The notes beneath the pieces are model-generated. The model was not told the origin of the DNA. It did not search any database and saw nothing but the letters and a program-made list of their open reading frames with translations. From Lysinibacillus sphaericus (GTDB taxonomy: Bacteria; Bacillota; Bacilli; Bacillales_A; Planococcaceae): a DNA stretch of 64,000 bases. Location of the stretch: positions 124,001-188,000 of the forward strand of contig NZ_SADV01000005.1 of NCBI RefSeq assembly GCF_006864135.1, written 5' to 3'. A program made the translations under genes and the position numbers. Position 1 is the first letter of the stretch; each line of letters begins with the position of its first letter. Positions 35,021-43,480 of the stretch are shown one piece after another.

Positions 35021-35545
35021 ATGAAAATTAGACAAGCAAACATTGAAGATGCCCAAGGAATCGGAAAAGTACATGTTGATAGTTGGCGAACAACATATAA
35101 AGGCATTCTTCCAGTTGATTTTTTGAATAACTTATCTTACGAGCAGCGAACAGAACTTTGGAAGAAGACTATTTCAGACGCTTCGAACTATGTACTGGTG
35201 GCGGAAAATGAACAAGATGAAATAATCGGCTTTGCAACCGGTGGCACAAGAAAAACTAATTCAGTACCGAATGCAACTGATTTAACTTCTATCTATCTTT
35301 TAGAAGAATATCAAGGAAAGGGGATCGGAAAGCAACTACTCAAAGAAGTATTCGCTTATTTTAAACTAAAAGGATACGAAAAAGTATTTGTCGAAGTACT
35401 AGCAGAAAATAAAACACGTGATTTCTATGAATATTATGGTGCACAATATGTCAATAACATAGAAATAAATATTGGCGAAAAAATAGTAGAAGAGCTCATT
35501 TACGTATGGAATGATATTAATAAGGTTATAGAAAAAATAAAATAG
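35021..35545 (+). CDS. GNAT-family N-acetyltransferase
   Basis: 174 residues from the ATG at 35021, with GAGGTG six bases upstream; the frame is open to 34988. The acetyl-CoA-binding signature is visible as EEYQGKGIGKQLLKEVFAYF (the R/QxxGxG/A motif), preceded by the strand LTSIYLLEE and followed by VEVLAENKTRDFYEYYGAQYV. The N-terminus MKIRQANIEDAQGIGKVHVDSWRTTYKGILP is common to a large group of uncharacterised GNATs. The substrate is unknown. It stands alone, convergent with birA. Confidence 0.9.
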   Translation: MKIRQANIEDAQGIGKVHVDSWRTTYKGILPVDFLNNLSYEQRTELWKKTISDASNYVLVAENEQDEIIGFATGGTRKTNSVPNATDLTSIYLLEEYQGKGIGKQLLKEVFAYFKLKGYEKVFVEVLAENKTRDFYEYYGAQYVNNIEINIGEKIVEELIYVWNDINKVIEKIK

Positions 35546-35555
35546 AAAAAATATA

Positions 35556-35594
35556 AAAGAACGTATATTCTCAAATCGATAATATACGTTCTTG
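35556..35594. terminator. Bidirectional terminator between GNAT and birA
   Basis: AGAACGTATATT (35559-35570) pairs with AATATACGTTCT (35581-35592), flanked by A and T runs. Confidence 0.8.
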
Positions 35595-35634
35595 TTTAAT
35601 TAAAACAGGTAAGAGTATGCTTGTAGTTCATGTT

Positions 35635-36618
35635 CTATAAAATTTTTATATCTCCAGAATAAATTGTTCGCACTGTGCCATCACCCTCTGTTAGCTGTAG
35701 TACACCTTCATCCGTAATCCCACTGGCAATGCCTTCAAAGCGTCCACGTAGAGTCGTGACTTCAATACGTTGTCCAATAGTACACGACATTTGTTCCCAT
35801 AGCTTTTTAATGCTAGCAAAGCCTTCCTTCACGTATAAATCCGTGAATTGTTCTAAATATTGAAGAATAGATGCAACAAGGGCTGCACGATTAATTTCCT
35901 CACCTGCTTCTAAACGTAAAGACGTAGCTATATTGGCAATTTCTAGGGAGAAATCTGATTCAACTTGGTTTGCATTAATACCAATGCCTACTAGCAGTGC
36001 TTGTACACAGTCTGCCTCAGCCTGCATTTCTGTTAATATACCGGTACATTTTTTACCGTTAATGAGCAAATCATTTGGCCATTTAATGGCTGGTTCAATT
36101 TGTTTATATAATGTTTTTATCGCCATCGTAACTGCAACTGCTACGACAAGCGTAAACGATGAAGCTTGCTGAGGGGTAACATCCGGTCTCACAATAACGG
36201 TCATCCAAATACCTGTGCCATTTGCAGATTCCCATGGACGTGCCATACGTCCACGACCAGCAGTTTGCTCCTCCCCGATTATAATTGTGCCATGTGGAGC
36301 GCCTTCCTGTGCAAGCTTATGAGCGATTATTTGTGTCGAATCTACAACATCAAAATAATGAATTTCACGTCCAAAACGTTCTGTATTTAAAAATAGTTCA
36401 ATTTGTGTTGGACTTAAGCTATTAGGCACACCAATCAATATATAGCCCTTTTTCTTTACCGTTTCAAATGTGTAGCCTTCCTCCTGTAGCGATTGCATAT
36501 GCTTCCATACAGCTGTACGGGATACTCCAAGGGAATCTGCTAGCTCTTGACCCGAAACAGCTTCACCATTAGCAGCTAATATTCTTTTTAAAATTTCATC
36601 CTTCATGGAAATACTCAT
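35635..36618 (-). CDS. birA: Biotin-[acetyl-CoA-carboxylase] ligase and biotin-operon repressor
   Basis: It attaches biotin to carboxylases and, when saturated with biotinyl-AMP, represses biotin genes. The N-terminal winged helix (about 1-65) contains SGQELADSLGVSRTAVWKHMQSLQEEGY. The ligase domain has the biotin-binding GEEQTAGRGRMARPWES, KWPNDLLINGKKCTGILTEM and VGIGINANQ; a C-terminal SH3-like domain ends with TIYSGDIKIL. Length is 327 residues. In B. subtilis it directly follows cca; here about 2.8 kb of accessory DNA separates the two. Confidence 0.96.
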   Translation of the reverse strand: MSISMKDEILKRILAANGEAVSGQELADSLGVSRTAVWKHMQSLQEEGYTFETVKKKGYILIGVPNSLSPTQIELFLNTERFGREIHYFDVVDSTQIIAHKLAQEGAPHGTIIIGEEQTAGRGRMARPWESANGTGIWMTVIVRPDVTPQQASSFTLVVAVAVTMAIKTLYKQIEPAIKWPNDLLINGKKCTGILTEMQAEADCVQALLVGIGINANQVESDFSLEIANIATSLRLEAGEEINRAALVASILQYLEQFTDLYVKEGFASIKKLWEQMSCTIGQRIEVTTLRGRFEGIASGITDEGVLQLTEGDGTVRTIYSGDIKIL

Positions 36619-36903
36619 GCTTAAATCAATCCTTTATTAAAATATACTATCACTTATTTTTTATTAAATAAGACTTACCTTAAGAATCTTGATCCACATC
36701 AGTGAATTCTTGATATTGAATTTCTGGAACCATGTATTAACGTTGTTTTCTCATTTTTCTCCAAACGTTCCTTCTAAAGGGCGATGACGAAAAAGATAAA
36801 GCAAAAGCAAGCGACCTTATTTTAGATGACGTATGGTAATTGGTCACTTTTTGGTCACTTGCTATATTTTCATGAGTTCAAAACTCTTTTAATTCAAGGC
36901 TAC

Positions 36904-36945
36904 TCATTTTTCATGGACATACCCACGTTCAAATCATTTCTTTAA
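36904..36945 (-). pseudogene. Decayed duplicate of the cca 3' end
   Basis: The minus strand reads LKK-stop-FERGYVHEK-stop, beside LKAWFEREYVRKHENT-stop at the end of cca (39456-39503). The DNA also matches closely (GGACATACCCACGTTCAAA against GGACATACTCACGCTCAAA). The fragment sits where the original cca end would be expected, next to birA. Confidence 0.65.
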
Positions 36946-36981
36946 ACGAATAGCTGACACTTATTTTTCTATTTTGAATAA

Positions 36982-36996
36982 TAATAATTATTATCA
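36982..36996. promoter_or_regulatory. Fur-box-like palindrome, orphan
   Basis: TAATAAT-T-ATTATCA differs from the Fur core (TGATAATNATTATCA) in one position on the left half. No iron-uptake gene is next to it, so it may be a remnant or chance AT-rich dyad. Confidence 0.3.
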
Positions 36997-37484
36997 TACT
37001 GCATATAGTCACATTTGACCACAATCAATTTTTTAACTAGCTTTTTATAATTTTGAGGGTTTCACCTTATTATACTGTAACATTTTCTTATCAAATATAA
37101 AATCGTATAAAGCTAAAACTGAAAAACATCAGTATCATGGGATTATCCATAGACAAAACATTACTATGAGAACCTTTTATAAAACATGGGCTTTTTTTTC
37201 GTCTGCACTTCTTTGTGTGTACAAATTCAAGAAAAATTTACACAAACGTATTAGAAATTATTCAAAATTTTATAATGCAGAACGAGCACAAAGTGTGTCA
37301 TTTTCAATACTATTTACTTAGTTCATTAAACTGAAACTCTATGGGTTTTTCTTTTGATTCATATTGTAGTTTCTCCATTACTTGACGATAAGAGAACGCA
37401 ATTTAAAAGAATAACAACAGCAGAAATTGCCTGTTTTCACATAAAAATTTATCCTATATAGTCATTTCTTTATATAGGTTTCTT

Positions 37485-38120
37485 TTATTTTTGGCAAACA
37501 AATTTTATCCAATTCCCATCTTCATGAACAATAACACTACTAAACCCTATAGATTTTAGTAATTCTTTTAATTCATTACTTTTTTTATAGTTATCCATGT
37601 GATATTCAATCTTATCTTTTTCGCAAGTTACTAGAAATACACCGTCCGATTTTAATATCCTATGTATTTCACTAAACCCTTCTTCAAGATTACTCCAGTA
37701 AAAATGAGTTTGAATGGCTGTTATTTTATCCATGGTATTATCTTCAAATGGTAGTGAAGCTACATCTGCCTCAAAAATTTCAGCACGATTTTGCTCTACC
37801 CATACCTGATTTTTTTCTATAGATGATTTAACTGCTTCAGATGAAATATCTATTCCATATACTTTTCCTTGTGTAGTTTTATTTGCCAATCTATGAATTG
37901 TTTCACCACCACCACATCCAACATCTAAAATATGATCATCTTTTTGTATTTCAATATTCTGTAATCCCCAGTCTGTCATATTAACAAAGGTTTTGTTCCA
38001 AATTTTTGTCAATATATATCCAATAGCTCCCTTTGGGTGTGAAACCTGTCCAATTAAATAATTCATTGTTGGTTTATACAAAATCAATCCCAAAATCACA
38101 AATAAAAAAATTTTCTTCAT
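37485..38120 (-). CDS. Class I SAM-dependent methyltransferase with N-terminal membrane anchor
   Basis: 211 residues from the ATG at 38120. Residues 1-20 form a hydrophobic anchor (KKIFLFVILGLILYKPT). The SAM-binding motif I is HILDVGCGGGETIHRLA, with motif II acid KVYGIDISSEAVKSS, then EADVASLPFEDNTMDKITAIQ and FLVTCEKD. It resembles methyltransferase-11-type enzymes; the target is unknown. Its ATG overlaps the stop of an upstream 40-codon ORF (ATGA), which is a truncated copy of the same gene. Two identical inverted repeats lie in the promoter region, matching one near the neighbouring TetR gene. Confidence 0.85.
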   Translation of the reverse strand: MKKIFLFVILGLILYKPTMNYLIGQVSHPKGAIGYILTKIWNKTFVNMTDWGLQNIEIQKDDHILDVGCGGGETIHRLANKTTQGKVYGIDISSEAVKSSIEKNQVWVEQNRAEIFEADVASLPFEDNTMDKITAIQTHFYWSNLEEGFSEIHRILKSDGVFLVTCEKDKIEYHMDNYKKSNELKELLKSIGFSSVIVHEDGNWIKFVCQK

Positions 38121-38239
38121 TCCAACCAGCCCTTTTGACAGCCACACCCAACATTCAATACATAATCAATTTGCTGAAAATCAATATTTTGAAATCCCCC
38201 ATCTGTACTTTTTAAATTATATTTTTGTTCGAACAACAC
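38117..38239 (-). pseudogene. Truncated methyltransferase paralogue, 40-codon leader ORF
   Basis: A GTG start at 38239 with AGGAGGG upstream opens a frame of 40 codons that reads KSTDGGFQNIDFQQIDYVLNVGCG. This matches VNMTDWGLQNIEIQKDDHILDVGCG of the intact methyltransferase, then breaks off right after motif I and ends in a TGA that overlaps the next ATG. It has a better ribosome site than the intact gene and may still be translated, feeding ribosomes to it. Confidence 0.7.
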
Positions 38240-38254
38240 TTTTCCCTCCTACTA

Positions 38255-38284
38255 TTTTGAAATTTACCTAACGATATTTCAAAA
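38255..38284. promoter_or_regulatory. TetR operator candidate O1, methyltransferase promoter
   Basis: TTTTGAAAT (38255-38263), a 12-base spacer, ATTTCAAAA (38276-38284). Perfect inverted repeat. Confidence 0.65.
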
Positions 38285-38319
38285 CAATAGTATAACGACT
38301 TGCAAAAGATGTCAATAAC

Positions 38320-38349
38320 TTTTGAAATACAAACGATTTTATTTCAAAA
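38320..38349. promoter_or_regulatory. TetR operator candidate O2, methyltransferase promoter
   Basis: TTTTGAAAT (38320-38328), a 12-base spacer, ATTTCAAAA (38341-38349). Same half-sites and spacer length as O1, 65 bases away. Confidence 0.65.
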
Positions 38350-38413
38350 CTTTATGCTAGCATAAAATGAACTCAATCCAAGAAACGCATACAGGAGGAA
38401 AGTGACATTAATT

Positions 38414-38452
38414 AAAATAAAAAGAAGCCATTCGAGATGAATGGCTTGGCTT
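38414..38452 (-). terminator. Terminator of the TetR-type gene
   Basis: GAAGCCATTC (38424-38433) pairs with GAATGGCTT (38439-38447). TTTTTATTTT follows on the minus strand. Confidence 0.75.
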
Positions 38453-38471
38453 CTAAAAAACTTCAAATAAA

Positions 38472-39047
38472 TTATTTACTTTTTCCGATGATTCCATATA
38501 AAAATAGTTTGTGTAATTCTTGTTGTTTTATTTTTATTTTATCTGATTCAATTTCAATACTATTAATAGCTTCCATAAAATCTAAAATTGTAGCAGTTGA
38601 GATTGAATGATCTATCACATTTTCTTGTTTTCCCAATTCTATATAACTTTTATAAATATCTTTTTTTATTTTATTAATGTTTTCAACTAAGAATTTCAGC
38701 AATACTGTATCTTCCAATGCCGAATGTGAAAAATATTCATGTAATGATTGATTGATTTGATTAGAACAGATGGAGAGAGCTTTATATAGTTTTTCCTTAA
38801 ATTCCATTTCTTCAGTAAGTAAATTTTGTGCAATTTGCATAGTATCTTTCATTACAACGGTCACACACTCTTGTACTAATGCCTCTTTATTTCCAAAATA
38901 ATTATAGATGGAGACTTGTGAAACATTAGCCAATGCAGCAATATCTTTTATACTAACTGCGGTAAATCCTTTATCGCTAAATAATTCTAAAGAAGCATTA
39001 ATGATCGCAGATTTCTTTTTTTGCGATCTGATTTCATACTTATTCAT
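38472..39047 (-). CDS. TetR/AcrR-family regulator of the methyltransferase locus
   Basis: 191 residues from the ATG at 39047, preceded by GGAGGT; a TTG at 39059 is less likely. The helix-turn-helix region reads FTAVSIKDIAALANVSQVSIYNYFGNKEAL, and the N-terminus is basic. The C-terminal domain is rich in Lys and Glu and is not specific. It is upstream of the methyltransferase on the same strand but has its own terminator. Three inverted repeats with the same half-site and 12-base spacer lie in front of this gene and the methyltransferase, which fits autoregulation plus target control. Confidence 0.88.
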   Translation of the reverse strand: MNKYEIRSQKKKSAIINASLELFSDKGFTAVSIKDIAALANVSQVSIYNYFGNKEALVQECVTVVMKDTMQIAQNLLTEEMEFKEKLYKALSICSNQINQSLHEYFSHSALEDTVLLKFLVENINKIKKDIYKSYIELGKQENVIDHSISTATILDFMEAINSIEIESDKIKIKQQELHKLFLYGIIGKSK

Positions 39048-39053
39048 GTTTAC

Positions 39054-39312
39054 CTCCAACTTCCTATAATTAGAAATATATCAAAAATGAATTCTTCCGT
39101 TTTGAAATAGCGAGTATTTTTTTGACATCCAATATATTATGATTATATCATAGATTTGAAATTCAGAATTGGATATTTCATATTTAGAAATACCATATAA
39201 AGCGTCCATCCCTGAAAAAATACTCAGTTAAAAGACCTGTTGAAGCACGTAAGCACGAATTAAACAGCTCGACAATGGAATTAGGAAAATTTCTAAGGCA
39301 CAATAATAAGGC
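39054..39312. promoter_or_regulatory. TetR-type promoter region with operator candidate O3
   Basis: ATTTGAAAT (39154-39162), a 12-base spacer, then ATTTCATAT (39175-39183) repeats the O1/O2 layout with mismatches in the second arm. A further half-site, TTTTGAAAT, lies at about 39110-39118. Confidence 0.5.
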
Positions 39313-39366
39313 ATGAGTCCGATTCAATATCGAAACTCATGCCCCAACCGCAGCCTAATGAAATAA
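39310..39366 (+). mobile_element. Scar of an IS3-family transposase 3' end
   Basis: The plus strand reads MSPIQYRNSCPNRSLMK-stop, like the KGMSPxxYR end of IS3-family OrfB transposases, and TGTCTAAC follows shortly after, as often seen near their ends. Stops directly upstream show it is not a gene. GGCATGAGT and ACTCATGCC also form a hairpin here that could serve as a terminator for cca. Confidence 0.45.
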
Positions 39367-39455
39367 CTATGTCTAACAACTTCAATAACCGAATTCTTTT
39401 AGTTATTTTTTGGTAACTCTTAACTACATTTCAATTTGTAATAATTATAGTAAAA

Positions 39456-40643
39456 TTAAGTGTTTTCATGCTTACGGACATACTCACGCTCAAACCAAGC
39501 CTTTAGTTGATGGTGCTCATTAGCACATTCGCCATTCACAACTGCTTCAAGCATCGCCTGCAACGCTTCTTTTACCCATGGCCCACCTTTTATTCCAGAC
39601 CATTTTAACAAATCTGTACCTTTTACAATAAGCTCCTGTTTATGTCTAATAGGAAGAGCTGTCTGTATTTCAAGTATACTTTGTTGTGGCATTTCAACAT
39701 CAAGCTGTCTCAACTCCGCAAAATAACAAGCTGCTTCAAGTTCCTGTTGAGTATATAAAAAGTAATCCATTTTCGTCCAGCCATTTTTTAAAGCTTTTAA
39801 AGCTTCTAACACAGCTTTTACAAATGCCATCTCCTTATTCGATAAACGATAGTCACCTAGCACTTCTCGCCAATGATCACCCTGTAATACCGCGAAATAT
39901 GCCCAGCCTAATAACTTGTCCTGCGTGTTAAATTCAGACCAGTCATTCGCTTGAAAAGTACCATTCAAATAATTCACTAAGCTACTTTCCTTAAGCTTTT
40001 TTATACCGTTAAAAACATCTTTCCCTACCCATAGCTTATCGAGCTCTGCCTTTATACGCTCTTTCGCAATCCAAGAAATATTATCAGCCTTGTCCTGCAT
40101 TGCTTTCAAGGTTTCTGATTCAATTAGAAAACCGAGCTGTGCTGAAAAACGTATGGCCCGTAGCATTCGTAATGCATCTTCCGAAAAACGTTTCTGTGCA
40201 TCACCAACAGCTCGAATTACACCAGCCTCAATATCTTGGCGTCCTCCATAAAAATCAACAAAAGAACCATCACGGCGCATCGCTATGGCATTCATCGTAA
40301 AGTCTCGGCGCTGTAGATCTTCTTTTAACGAACGTACAAATTGCACTTCCTCGGGTCTACGGTGATCCGTATATTCACCATCTGTGCGATATGTCGTTAC
40401 CTCCACCGATCCAGCTGGCACGATAACAAGTACCGTCCCATGCTGAATCCCTATATCAACTGTGCGATCAAAGATAGACTTTACTTCGTCTGGCATGGCA
40501 TTTGTCGCAACATCTACATCGTGGGCTGGACGACCGAGTATAGCATCTCGTACTGCACCACCGACGATCACTGCCTCAAAGCCTGCGTATTCTAGTTGTT
40601 CAATAACTGAATAGGCTGCTTGCCATTCTTTATTGTTTTGCAT
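39456..40643 (-). CDS. cca: CCA tRNA nucleotidyltransferase
   Basis: It adds or repairs the 3' CCA of tRNA. The nucleotidyltransferase head is clear: EAVIVGGAVRDAILGRPAHDVDVAT with the GGxxR and DxD motifs, TYRTDGEYTDHRRPEEV, RRDFTMNAIAM and RFSEDALRMLRAIRFSAQLGF. The C-terminal body is more variable. The ATG at 40643 overlaps the end of bshA by 14 bases; the open frame goes on to 40679. Length is 395 residues. Gene order mgsA-bshA-cca is as in Bacillus, but birA is displaced by accessory DNA. Confidence 0.95.
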   Translation of the reverse strand: MQNNKEWQAAYSVIEQLEYAGFEAVIVGGAVRDAILGRPAHDVDVATNAMPDEVKSIFDRTVDIGIQHGTVLVIVPAGSVEVTTYRTDGEYTDHRRPEEVQFVRSLKEDLQRRDFTMNAIAMRRDGSFVDFYGGRQDIEAGVIRAVGDAQKRFSEDALRMLRAIRFSAQLGFLIESETLKAMQDKADNISWIAKERIKAELDKLWVGKDVFNGIKKLKESSLVNYLNGTFQANDWSEFNTQDKLLGWAYFAVLQGDHWREVLGDYRLSNKEMAFVKAVLEALKALKNGWTKMDYFLYTQQELEAACYFAELRQLDVEMPQQSILEIQTALPIRHKQELIVKGTDLLKWSGIKGGPWVKEALQAMLEAVVNGECANEHHQLKAWFEREYVRKHENT

Positions 40644-41775
40644 GATTTCTTTCAGCAACCTTTTCGTACAATTTTTCATATTGTTCTACAATTTTAGATG
40701 AATGGAATTTTTCATCAACAGCACGGATAGCTGCTTCTCGGAAATGTTGTAATTTCTCTTCATCCTTCAATAGGTTTACAGCATACTCTTTCACTGCATC
40801 CGTATCACCTAATTCCACTATATAGCCATCTACCCCATGTTCAATGACTTCTGGAATACCGCCTACAGCTGATCCAATACAAGGTACACCACAAGCCATT
40901 GCTTCAAGTAAAACTAGCCCGAATGATTCCTGCTGTGATAGTAATAATTTAAGGTCACTTATCGCATACAATTCAGCTAAATTTTCTTGTTTGCCTAAAA
41001 ATAAAACATCCTCCATATAAGGACTTTCCTTTACTTGATCCATTACACGATGCTTTTCTGGACCATCTCCTACAAGCAATAGCTTTGCCTTCATGTTCGC
41101 ACGAATTTTCATAAAGGCGTCTATAATATGCGGAAGATTTTTAATTTTACGGAAGTTAGATACATGAATAATAACTTTTTCATCTTCTTCAATTCCAAAC
41201 TGTTCCTTTAAGTTTCCTGGATTGCGTGGGAAGTATTCACGTTCATCAACAAAGTTGTAAATCGTGTTAATCGGCTTTACTGTATCAATAAGCTCGTATG
41301 TTTGTTGCTTTAATGCCTCTGACACTGTCGTTACGATATCAGATTTGTCAATGCCATACTTAATTGCCTGTGAAAGAGTGGAATCCTGCCCAAGCACAGA
41401 AATATCTGTACCGTGTAACGTTGTAACAATCCCAATGTCACGACCACTCATTTCACGTGCCAAAACAGCACAGACAGCATGTGGTATTGCATAATGCACA
41501 TGAAGCACATCTAGTTCTTCATCCTTAATCACGTCCGCCATTTTACTCGCTAATGCTATATCATATGGCGAATATTGAAATACTGAATAATTGCTAACTT
41601 CTACTTCATGGAAAAAGACGGTTGGATAAATTTTATTCAATCGAAATGGTACGCTTGAGGTGATGAAATGAATCTCGTGCCCTCTCTCTGCAAGCATTTT
41701 TCCTAATTCTGTTGCGATAACACCAGAGCCTCCAACTGTTGGATAACAGGTAATGCCAATTTTAAGCTTTTTCAT
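40630..41775 (-). CDS. bshA: N-acetyl-alpha-D-glucosaminyl L-malate synthase (bacillithiol synthesis)
   Basis: A GT4-family glycosyltransferase that joins GlcNAc from UDP-GlcNAc to L-malate, the first step of bacillithiol synthesis. N-terminal KIGITCYPTVGGSGVIATELGKMLAERGHEIHFI is typical, with VHYAIPHAV, TTLHGTDISVLGQD and the GT4 nucleotide-binding QESFGLVLLEAMACGVP and GGIPEVI. Length is 381 residues. It follows mgsA by 33 bases. The deacetylase bshB1, between mgsA and bshA in B. subtilis, is absent here. Confidence 0.95.
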   Translation of the reverse strand: MKKLKIGITCYPTVGGSGVIATELGKMLAERGHEIHFITSSVPFRLNKIYPTVFFHEVEVSNYSVFQYSPYDIALASKMADVIKDEELDVLHVHYAIPHAVCAVLAREMSGRDIGIVTTLHGTDISVLGQDSTLSQAIKYGIDKSDIVTTVSEALKQQTYELIDTVKPINTIYNFVDEREYFPRNPGNLKEQFGIEEDEKVIIHVSNFRKIKNLPHIIDAFMKIRANMKAKLLLVGDGPEKHRVMDQVKESPYMEDVLFLGKQENLAELYAISDLKLLLSQQESFGLVLLEAMACGVPCIGSAVGGIPEVIEHGVDGYIVELGDTDAVKEYAVNLLKDEEKLQHFREAAIRAVDEKFHSSKIVEQYEKLYEKVAERNHAKQ

Positions 41776-41808
41776 TCGATTATCATCCTTTCTAAATCAC
41801 GTCTTTTT

Positions 41809-42213
41809 TTAATTTCTTCTTTCTTGAATCAGTCTCCAATCCACAAAGCCTTCTTGTAGGCCTTTTAGTAATATTTCTGCTGTTCCCATATTTGTAGCCA
41901 GTGGCACTTGGTAAACATCACAAAGACGAATAAGTGCAGAAACATCTGGCTCATGTGGTTGTGCTGTTAATGGATCACGGAAAAAAATGACCATGTCCAT
42001 ATCATTATTGGCAATCATAGCACCAATTTGTTGATCGCCACCGAGTGGTCCTGAACGAAAACGTGTTACCTCTAAGCCTGTAGCTTCCATAACACGCTGT
42101 CCTGTTGTACCTGTAGCAAACAATATATGCTCATTTAAAATATTTCGATAAGCAATAGCAAACTGTACTAAATTATCTTTTTTACGATCATGTGCAATTA
42201 ATGCGATTTTCAT
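41809..42213 (-). CDS. mgsA: Methylglyoxal synthase
   Basis: It converts dihydroxyacetone phosphate to methylglyoxal and phosphate, a bypass of lower glycolysis. Conserved features are [57 protein letters not shown] with the catalytic Asp region, and the C-terminal [12 protein letters not shown]. Length is 134 residues, as usual. Located between dapB and bshA, as in Bacillus. Confidence 0.96.
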   Translation of the reverse strand: MKIALIAHDRKKDNLVQFAIAYRNILNEHILFATGTTGQRVMEATGLEVTRFRSGPLGGDQQIGAMIANNDMDMVIFFRDPLTAQPHEPDVSALIRLCDVYQVPLATNMGTAEILLKGLQEGFVDWRLIQERRN

Positions 42214-42232
42214 AATGCTTCCATCCCAATCT

Positions 42233-43030
42233 TTAGATGATGTTTTCTAAACCATATACAAGTTGATCCATTTTCATGACCTCTTCTACGCAAAATGCTA
42301 CACCAGACATAAAAGAATTACGGTTTAATGAATCATGACGAATTGTTAATAGCTGCCCATCTCCGCCAAATAACACTTGCTGGTGTGCTACTAAACCTGG
42401 TAATCGAACAGAGTGAATACGCATGCCATCAAATTCTCCACCCCTTGCACCTTCGATCGTTTCTTTTTCCTCTGGATGTCCTTGGATCTTTTGTGTTCGC
42501 ACCTCTTGAATCAATTGTGCCGTTTTAACAGCTGTTCCTGATGGAGCATCCAGCTTTTGATCATGATGCATTTCAATAATTTCAATATCAGGTAAATATT
42601 TTGCCGCTTCCTTAGCAAATTTCATCATAAGGATAGCCCCTATCGCAAAGTTAGGAGCAATAATACAGCCTAGCTCTTTCTCTTTAGCCATTGCTGATAA
42701 TTCCACTAGTTGTTCATCTGTAAAGCCTGTTGTTCCAATTACAGGTCGTACATTTAAATTCAAGGCCTCTTTAGTATGTTTGTATACTGCATGCGGGCTT
42801 GTTAAATCTACTAATACGTCTGGTGCAGTCGCCTCAACAAGGTCAGACATATCTGTAAAGATTGGAGTCGTATAACTTGCGGGAAACATTTCCAAATCAG
42901 CTAATGTTTTTCCTACATCTTTATAATCAAGTACAGCTACTAATTCCATTTTGTCATGCTTCATGACCGTATGTACAGCCTCAGCCCCCATTTTTCCTCT
43001 AGGTCCTGCTATTGCTACACGAATTGACAT
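42233..43030 (-). CDS. dapB: 4-hydroxy-tetrahydrodipicolinate reductase
   Basis: An NAD(P)H-dependent step of lysine/diaminopimelate synthesis. The nucleotide-binding site is [15 protein letters not shown]; the catalytic region is [18 protein letters not shown] with His and Lys; VVIGTTGF appears as [13 protein letters not shown]. Length is 265 residues. The ATG overlaps the last base of the ypjD stop, so the two are coupled. GGAG lies upstream. Confidence 0.96.
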   Translation of the reverse strand: MSIRVAIAGPRGKMGAEAVHTVMKHDKMELVAVLDYKDVGKTLADLEMFPASYTTPIFTDMSDLVEATAPDVLVDLTSPHAVYKHTKEALNLNVRPVIGTTGFTDEQLVELSAMAKEKELGCIIAPNFAIGAILMMKFAKEAAKYLPDIEIIEMHHDQKLDAPSGTAVKTAQLIQEVRTQKIQGHPEEKETIEGARGGEFDGMRIHSVRLPGLVAHQQVLFGGDGQLLTIRHDSLNRNSFMSGVAFCVEEVMKMDQLVYGLENII

Positions 43031-43365
43031 TATTCTCCATCCTTTCTAGTCCAGCGATCTTTATCCCTTGTTTCAAATTTATGTATAACGCGTAAAAGTG
43101 CTTCATCTAATTTAATGCCCTGCGCATTTGCAAAGCATACTAAAACAAAGAAAAAGTCACCTAATTCTTCTTCAATACTGTTCGTTTCCTCAGTACTCTT
43201 TTTCTTCTTTTGCCCGTATACATCCTGTACCTCACGAGACAATTCACCAAGTTCCTCGGTTAGACGTGCCAGTAACTCAAATGGCGGGAAATAGCCTTCC
43301 TTAAATTGTCCTATATAATCATCTACACGCTGCTGTAAAGCTTGCATTGTCACTTGTTCAGTCAT
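43030..43365 (-). CDS. ypjD: MazG-like nucleotide pyrophosphohydrolase
   Basis: 111 residues of the all-alpha NTP pyrophosphatase fold. The metal-binding acids are in LTEELGELSREV and EEELGDFFFVLVCFANAQ. Members hydrolyse non-canonical dNTPs or dUTP; the B. subtilis YpjD substrate is not firmly established. GGAG upstream of the ATG. First gene of the ypjD-dapB-mgsA-bshA-cca string, divergent from the YitT-type gene. Confidence 0.9.
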   Translation of the reverse strand: MTEQVTMQALQQRVDDYIGQFKEGYFPPFELLARLTEELGELSREVQDVYGQKKKKSTEETNSIEEELGDFFFVLVCFANAQGIKLDEALLRVIHKFETRDKDRWTRKDGE

Positions 43366-43480
43366 CTAAATCACACTCCTACTTACCATCGTATAAAATT
43401 TACACCATTGTTGTCAAAAACAATAAAATGTCAGATAATAGATAGCACTACTTCAATTGTTAGGAACTTCAGGAGGTCAT

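Larger units (their letters stand above)
36619..37484. other. AT-rich accessory intergenic region upstream of birA
   Basis: No intact gene in about 870 bases. It holds a decayed copy of the cca 3' end (36904-36945), a Fur-box-like palindrome (36982-36996), and a plus-strand fragment reading GDDEKDKAKASDLILDDVW then a stop (about 36780-36838), followed by two TGGTCACTT repeats. That fragment could be the 3' end of an integrase-like gene, but the evidence is weak. Confidence 0.45.

Noticed and set aside
39313-39366. A functional IS3 transposase
   Set aside because: Only the last 17 codons resemble the family, with stops directly upstream; it is a scar at most.
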